Shown: positions 12,501 to 21,500 of the stretch, piece after piece
How the letters are laid out: every line of letters starts with the position of its first letter
Numbering within the stretch: position 1 is the stretch's first letter
Source of the DNA: Echinarachnius parma
Lineage: Eukaryota; Echinodermata; Echinoidea; Clypeasteroida; Echinarachniidae
Assembly: GCA_037951105.1 (NCBI GenBank)
Contig: JBAMJV010007663.1
Location: forward strand, 62,001-126,000
Reading direction: 5' to 3'
Length of the DNA: 64,000 bases
Notes under the pieces: model-generated
The model's database searches: none
What the model was told of the DNA's origin: nothing
What the model saw: the letters and a program-made list of their open reading frames with translations, nothing else
Position numbers and translations under genes: made by a program

Positions 12501-15500
12501 GCTAACTTCAGTCCCGGGTGAACCAGTACTGAACCTAGCTCCCCTGCTGCCTCAAACACATGAACATAGACAGAGAAATGAATAAACACTGATAAATAAC
12601 TGTGACCAATGGGGTGATTTGGCTTACTAATTGGTTTGGTGTGGGGTGAGGTGGGGGTGGGGCCGTGGGGGGAGGGGCAAGCCACTCATGGGGGCTTTGT
12701 TTTTCTTGTCTTTGGCTTTATCCTGAAAAACCTCCATTTACATGACCTTGTCACATACACTTAACTCTGAGCTACATTCTATCTTTTTTGATTCGTCATA
12801 GTGTGGCATATTGATTGGTGCCACGTATAAGGAAAATGCTCGGTGTATCTCTTTACGTTTGTTTGGCTCCATTCCAAGGTGTACAAGTGTTGATCAAACT
12901 TGTCTTATAGATAACAACTGCCTCACAAATCTGCCGACTTAAACAATTTATCATAAAAATTTGTTGATAATTTCAGATTTACGTTTTTAGAAATGTAAAC
13001 AAAGTCACAAGATTTTAACACTAATTGATTGTAAATAGATACTTGAGCACTGCATTTGTGGGTGCGTCTCCTTTTTAAAACCTACATTTATATAAATTAC
13101 ACACACAAACCAACGTGATTAAAAAAGTCCATAAACATAGATTTTTGTATTACTTTGTTTTACAGGAGTAACAGGACTTCAATGCAATTTTAAATTTGAA
13201 TGAAATATTATTACATTTTTTAATTAATGACATTAATACACTTTGTATACAACCTTTGTGTTTCAGCATTCTATTTGTCAGAGCTACTATCTACTTCTAT
13301 ATGATTTAGTCATATCATCAATATTAGCATTTATTCATCTTTAAAGCTATATTAGAGTTATATGATTCAAATATATTACTGTGACTGTACATCTCTTGAT
13401 CTATTTCATAATTGTGTTATTTTTTACTATTGCTATATACATTTAACAGATTGACCAACTCTATATTCTGTGGCTTATTGATTGGTATGTTATTTACCGT
13501 TTGTGGGGGGAGGGGCAAGGTGGGGGTTGGTGAGCAAGCCAGTTATAAGGAAAATGCTCCGGGTATTTATTTATGTTTGTTTGGCTCCATTCCAAACACC
13601 TATATTAAGGAAAACTCTGATGTATTTATTTACATTTGTTTGGCTCAATTCCAAGGTGTACTAGCGTTGATCAAACTTGTCTTATAGATATCAACTGCCT
13701 CACAACAATTTAACAATTTATCAACAAAATTTGTTGATAATTTCAGATTTACGTTTGTAGAAATGTAAACAAAGTCACAAGATTTGAACACTAATCAAGT
13801 GTAAATAGATTCTTGAGTGCTGCATTTGAGGGTGTGTCTACTTTTAGCATAAATTTATATCAATTACACACCAAATGCACCAACGCAAGTATAGATTTTG
13901 TATTTCTTTGTTTTACAAGAGTAACAGGACTTAAAGAGATCTAGTAACTTTGTTGACATGTGCGAAAAGTGATGAGTGGTTGATACAATTGTTGTTATCT
14001 GATATGTTCACTGGGTGTTGTGTGAAAATTTCAAGTTAAATGGACGTTATATGGCCGAGTAATGAGCAAAAATGCAAAGTGATATCACTAACTCATTGCA
14101 CTCACTTTGTACACGGTTTTGACGATCCAGTGGATTATTGAACATCTGAACACTTCAATCGTAAATATCTTTTTAACGAGAAGGGAAATTTGAAAAACCG
14201 AAACTTGTCCCATGCTTTTATGGTTAATAAGAATACAACAAGGTATGAGGGAACCGCTAACATTTCAGGTGGATTTTGAGGATTTGGACAATGTTACTAA
14301 GTCCTTTTAAATACAATTTTAAATTGGAATAGAATATTATTACATTTTGAAATTAATGACATTAATGCTCTTTGTATACAACATTTGTGTTTCAGCATTC
14401 CATTTGTCAGCTACTGCCTACTTCTATATGATTTAGTCATATCATCAATATTATCATTTATTCAACTTTAAATCTATTTCACTTGTTAGATATTGAAATA
14501 ATATGATTCAAAATGTACATCCCTTGATCTTATAATCATTTTGTTATTTTGTTACTGTTGCTACATTTAACAGATTGACCACCTCTATTTGTATGCCTCG
14601 ATGCGAGATTATTTGTTTTGTTTTGGTTTTATCAGAGGCAACACCCTCTACTCTTATCACCCAAGACAGTCTGTCATTGAAAGATAAGTCTCTGTTAAGT
14701 GGTAGTTAAGTGGAGATCCTGAAAACTGAGTTATCATATCTGGGGGGGGGGGGGGGGGGTCAAATAAAGAGTTGCGATCAATCGCAAAGTTGTGATTAAA
14801 TGCAAGTCTGAAAATGCGTAAATCTGATTGGCTCTGATGGGCATATTTTCTGAGTTGCGTTTATTCGCAACTTTGGGATTGATCGCAACTCTTTATGCAA
14901 CACCCCCCTGATTTGTGAGAAACTGACTGAAATGCATCTGAAATTGTTTACTTTAGGTCAGCAAATTAAAGAATAATTTGAAGGCATGGACGAGCCACTC
15001 GATTATCAAACTAACAATGACACAATAAGAAAATCTTGGATTCTTCGATTTCAAAACTCATCCATAACTGCAATTTCATATTGAATATAAATGAATGAGA
15101 CTTTGAAAAGAAGGTAAGACAGCTTACAAATGAAATGTAATTTTGGGGGACAGTTAAATTTCACTTCGGGCCAGAGATGAATTTGTGTGAAGCCCTGCTA
15201 TAAATTGCACCATGATTTTTTTTTAAATGATATTTACCTGATTATAAGTCATCCATTTGATGCCTTTGTCTGTACATGATCCCATACAGTCTGCATTGCC
15301 TGCGTTGGGAAAAGGAATGTGTAAGGTTATAGTTCAGATATAGTTCCTGAACGGGTTAATAATACAGTCAAACCTGTGTACAGTGGCCACCCAAGGGAGT
15401 CAAGAATAGTGGCCACTGTAGACAGGTGGCCACTATAGACAGGTTCAATAGCACTGTTTTTCCTTGCAGGGGATAAGTTTTGATGGCCACTATAGACAGG

Positions 15501-18500
15501 TTGGCTGCTATAGACAGGTGGCCGCTAAGACAGGTTTGACTGTATATTGAAAATGAAGAAAGTACTGCTGAAAACTGCTTATATATCTACAATAAAATTG
15601 CTTGTGTGACTGACAGGAACTTTTGTTTGTTAGTGACCTGGTTGTGCTAGTAGGTCCAGTAAATAATTTTCTCTCAATTTTAGGCACAAAATACTAATTG
15701 GCCCAAATCTAAATTTAATTTGTAAATATTTGTAAATACATGTATGATGCAAAATTTAATTCTACTTATTGAACAAAACTAAACAAAAAATTGCAGGCTC
15801 CACATAGAAGAATACTGTCATTTTTAGTTTGAAAATCGAGTTGTTGAATTGGGCCACCAGACTTTTTGGGGGCCAAAGACTTGCATCAATTATTCCTGGC
15901 CCAAAGTAGCTTTACTAGCCCAGAGCCAGGTTGCAAGTGCAGAGAATAAGAAAAAGCCATTTCAGTATAAAAACAGCATTCCAAATTTATATTGCACTGA
16001 ACTCTATATAGATTTTTTGCAAATTTACTGGGGCTCATTTGATATTTTGTAAGGGCTCTTTTGGGGCTACATCGCCCAGAGTCCCCATGTATTTCTTTCC
16101 CCGTACTGTGAGAACATGGGACACCCTACCACCAGATGTAATTTCTGCCCCATCAGTCGACGCGTTTCGGCAAAGACTGATGGAGAGACCCTCAGTGTAG
16201 TTAAGCACTGTAGCTGTTTTTTTACTTGCACCACTTAAGATTTGTGTTTGTATGACTGCACTTTCCAGTACGAGCACCGGCGCACCGACACCTGTAGTAA
16301 CCTTCAAGATTGAAGGACACAGGTCTAGCCCGAAGAAGAAGAAGTATTTTAACATGAATCCAATTACTCACCATCGACTGCTTTTCCTTTGAGGTAGGCT
16401 TCGTAGACGGTCTTGGCGTCGTCAAAGAGATACTCAATGAAACTTCCCTCTGGAGCATACGTCGACACATGAATCTTCTCATCACCCTTTGTGAAGAAAA
16501 AAACAACAGAATTATTACAACATACAGTAAAACCTGTCTTAGTGGCCAACTGTCTATAGCAGCTAACCTGTCTTAAGTGGCCACTAAACATGATCTACTG
16601 CAGAGAAAAACAGTGGAAATTAACCTGTCTATAGAGGACACCTGTTTACAGTGGCCACTTCAATAGTGGTCACTATACACAGGTTTGACTGTGTAAATAA
16701 TGCAGGGCTTAAAATTCCAACTGGCTCGCTTTTCTTTATTTCTGGTTTTAGGTGAACAAAATATATATAGTTTGTCTGAATTCTACATGCCCAACTGGGC
16801 CATTAAAGTGACACAGGTAAAGTGTCTAACTCCACGAAAAATACTTGGAGCTTCCTCGTTTCTCTTCTGCCGTGTTGTTTAGCTTATGGTAAGAGAAGAA
16901 TAAAATAGGGTTCGGTTTTTTCAAATGTCCCTTTAGTATGAAGATAATTATCATTGAAAATCATTATTTCAAAAGCGTTAGCTAACGGTATTGATAAAAA
17001 GTACAATTGACGTCGCTGAATACGTCCTGCCAGCGCGTGTGAGAAATTTTCCCGACCCACTGAACTTTGAGCCTAGTGTGCGCAAATTCCATGAATTCCG
17101 TACCGTATGTAGGTGTATACACGGGTGCGGATATCGTCAAGATCAAACGGATGATTATCACTGCAACAAATCTACAACAGACCATTAGTATTTGGTGATA
17201 AAATATGAACTCAATATTCGTCTTTTCACTAGGTAAACAGTGTTCGTTTTCTTTCAAACTTTCACAAATCTTTCAATTCTATTTTACAATGATATTGATA
17301 TAGGATTGAAGTCTCAAATGTCAGTTTGTGCAATATCTGACACTTTACACGGATCACTTTAAGAAAAAAATACTAATTTCTATTAGCCCTTAAAAATAGA
17401 TAAAAATAGATAAAAACATTTTCTTCAATGTATTTTCCTAAAATATGTATACTATCTCAATGCACTGTAGATAAAGGGCAATTCCACGGTAACGGAAGGA
17501 CATTCAGACACAATTTTGGAACTTCAATCATATAATTCCAGGATCCTGCTTTTGATTTTTTATTCTAAATGGCATGTCTTTGATCCTTGTTGGGACACCT
17601 TTGATTTCCACTATTTCTAAAATTTTGACCGCATTATGTAAATTAGATATGGACACTAATGAGGCCGGTAACGGAAGGACGCCAAAATGGACATGGATTT
17701 TCAAGTTTTTTAGTTATGACCCAATCTCTGTGAAGTTACGAGGTTTATCATGTTAAGTTGGCTACTAGTCAATTTCCTTATGTTCACAGAGTATAACACC
17801 ACCTTTTAAGAAAAATATCTACATTGGTATATTAATTATGAGAAATTAATTACTCCAGTGTTCGGTAACGGAAGGACGGTAACGGAAGGACCTCTGAAAA
17901 GTCTATTGGAATTGTACAATAAAATTAATTTTGAAATTTAAAGACCATTTATGAGAAGGAAACATCTCTTTTGTGGTCTAAAATGAGTTTGTATCATAGA
18001 TAGCATATGGACATCACAACCATTTACATTTTTATTTTTTTCTTACTATATTTCATGCTCCAATGGCTCTTATTCATGGTCAATCCAGGGTAACGGAAGG
18101 ACACTCAGACACAAATTGTCAACTTTAAGAAAGACATTTTTAAATACTTGTGTTGTTAGAACAGTCTTTTTTGATAACAATACTTCCAAAACATACAGTT
18201 TTAAGGTCCCATAATTTTTTTAATTTTGTTAATCTCCGCACATTATTGAATATGCATACAAATGAGGTCGGTAACGGAAGGACACTAAAACGGACAAGGT
18301 TTTGTTATCAAATCAGTTTTAACTAAAACTCTGTGATATTAAATAATACAAAATATTTTAAGGGTACACATTTCATTCTCTGAAGGGTTAAGAAGAATTT
18401 ACTTGTTCTTTGATTAAAATTTGTCCGCAGATATTTGAGTTATTTCACACAAAGCGGACCAATGTTCGGTAACGGAAGGACATAATGGACTATAATGTAT

Positions 18501-21500
18501 TATATGACACAGTAGGGTCATTCCATGTCAAATCACCTTTACAAAAATAGAAAATTTTCATCTCGGCCTCCTTCAAATTTGCTAATATTTGGTATGTATG
18601 ATATTTCAACCTTTAAAAGCGCAAATATTTAAGTTTTAGCCCAATCCGCCCAATGGTTTTGGCGCTATGGTCGATTCTTATGGGGGAGTTTTGTAAGAAA
18701 TGGGCGTGGGCACCATTTTTCAAATGGCCATTGTCCATTAACCGTTGGGTCAATTTATTTTGTAAAGGTGCCATTGGACTGGGGATGTTATGTGCAATCC
18801 ATTTATGCCATTTGTGTTCATGCATGAGCGAGTTTGGATACGATAACATTTGACCTTAGATTTTGACCTTCCGTTTTACCTCGTGGATCAAATAATTTTG
18901 AGAATTTGTTTTGCTTAAATCTTGGCTTGATATAATTTCTACAACATATGAAAGAATTGGAGATATATTATTTCTTGCTTTTTCTACAGCCTTGTTTTTA
19001 GTTTGCAAATTGCATGTAAAATTTAATTATTTTAGACCTACACCCATGTCCAAGAATTCTATAGGGGTGTATTGTATAAAAAAAGACCTATTCAAAGTCA
19101 TGATCAGAGCCTATTCACACCCTGGCTCACCACAGTTAAATAGACCTACTAATCCCCATACAATAGAAATCCAGACAAATGGCACCATGGTACAAGGGCC
19201 CTGTTGCAGAAAGAGATCAAATCAATTGTGAGCCAGATCAAATGTTCTAAATGCACAAATCTGATTGGTTGAAACACAGAAAATTACTAGTCTGACCAGG
19301 CTACCCCTTACCAAACAGAAGGCCTTCGCTAAGCATTCGCTAAGCATTCCCATAAGTAGTCACAGATAGGTCTTCAATTGCACACATGCCTTCGATGCAC
19401 ATTATGTAGTCAATTGGTCTTTTAAGCCTTCGAAGGCTTATAAGCAGTCGAAGGCAGTCCGTAAGGCTGTGGCGCGAGGCATTTGAAGGCTTATAAGCCT
19501 TCATTCGGACAAGTTAATATGCAAATTAGGTACGGACTGCTTCAGTATAAGCATTCAACTGCTTAATCCGAAGCTCTAATAAGCCTTCGACTACTTTGCC
19601 TGAAGCTCTAATTAGGCCTTCCGACTGCTTACGTGAAGCTCTAATTTGGGGTTCGACTGCTTAACCTGAAGCTCTAATTAAGCATTCGACTGCTTACATG
19701 AAGCTCTAATATGGCGTTCGACTGCTTAACCTGAAGCTCTAATTAGGCGGTCGACTGCTTAACCTGAAGCTTTAACACTGTATCTTGCTATATAAGCAAT
19801 CAACAAGTAATTATTGAGGTATGAACTATATGATATCAGGCCAAATTTTCACTTCATGCAGCATTGCGTTTTGATTCAATTGATTAGCAAAATGTTGGAA
19901 ATTGTATAGCCAGACTCAAATACAAGTTACAAAACATGCATGCATAAATAATCTGTAAATCCACACGCATACATTGAAAAAAATAAGCCACACAAAACTC
20001 ATTGAGTGGGACTGTAGTGTTATTTTGAAATATATAGCACTGCCATGTAATGATTGATTCAAGTCAGTTTATTTGTGATTATATGATACACTTTGGCCTA
20101 ATAGTGTTACAAAGAATTGTTAGTAATTCCTGCATGTAGGAATGATGAAAGTAGACAATTAATCTTACCTAAAATTTGAAAATTCTACTGGCAGAGTAGC
20201 TAAAGTAGACTGCATGCATGCTTCCATTGACTTTAAATTATCGCAGATGCATGATGGGCAGTATTTTCCCCCCAAATTTCAAACTGCCATAAGCCTTCAT
20301 GTAATTATATAGGCCTTCAATGTTCGACTACTAAGGACCAACTCTTCGACTGCTTAGCATGAAGGCCTTTTTTCTATGACTACCTATTTTAGCAGTCGCA
20401 ATTTAGGACTGCTTACAAGAAGGTCTTCAATTTAGGCCTTCAACGTTCGACTACTAAGGGCCAACTCTTCGATTGCTTAGCATGAAGGCCTTTTTTTCTA
20501 TGACTACCTATTTAAGCAGTCACAATTCAGGACTGCCTACAAGAAGGTCTTCAAAAACCATGACTGCTTGGGTTAAGCAGTCTGATGTGGTCGAAGGTTT
20601 AGTGACTGCTTGGGGACTGCTTAATAAGCAGTTTTGTTTGGTAAGGGACGCCACTGACAGCTGGCCATTGCAGGTATTGTCTCATTATTTTGGGTTTTCA
20701 TATATGAGAGACCAATTTTTGAACATAAATTTTGTCATAATATGTAATATGAGGTACCTTGTCCATCTGTTACCATGTGTATGGTAACGGAAGGACATTT
20801 TCTTTTGTTATTTATTAATTAACGAAGAAACAATGCGTAATACAATTGTTAGCAATGGGAAGGCCTACTTGAACTTGCTTTGCACTGAAGATTGGTCTGC
20901 TCTCTAACAATTATGTGAGCCACAAAATTAAAAATATTGATTTTTCGGTAACGGAAGGACATTTTCATAGGCTGAAAATAAGAAGTCATTGAAGCATAAC
21001 AAATCAAATAAATCATACAAATTTACTATTTTAAGAAATGGTCATATCTTGGGAGTCAGAATAATGGATTTTAGGCTTAACTGGGGAAATATAAAACAAA
21101 CACAGGATCAAAACACTTTTTCACAAAAATGTCAAATTTGTGGGGTTCAATTATGGTTATAAAGTTATTATAAAAAAACAACTAAAATTATGTAAAACTA
21201 AAATTTTCTCATTGAATTCCAAAAATATAGAATTTAAGCTTTGATTTGATACCAAATTTGTATCATAAAAATGCTTGTAAAATTGTTGGTCAAATGTCCA
21301 CTTTGGCGTGGAATTGCCCTAAAATGGAAGTAAGAGCACCAAGTAATATACGTGGCATACATTTTCCATATATATTATCATCAGTAGACTAGAATGTCTC
21401 AATTGAAGTTAAAAATTGGCAAACATTAAAGAGATAAAATATAAATTAATGTCATAAAAGTGTAACATTGTTGGAAAACAAAGGGCTACAACTACCAGCA

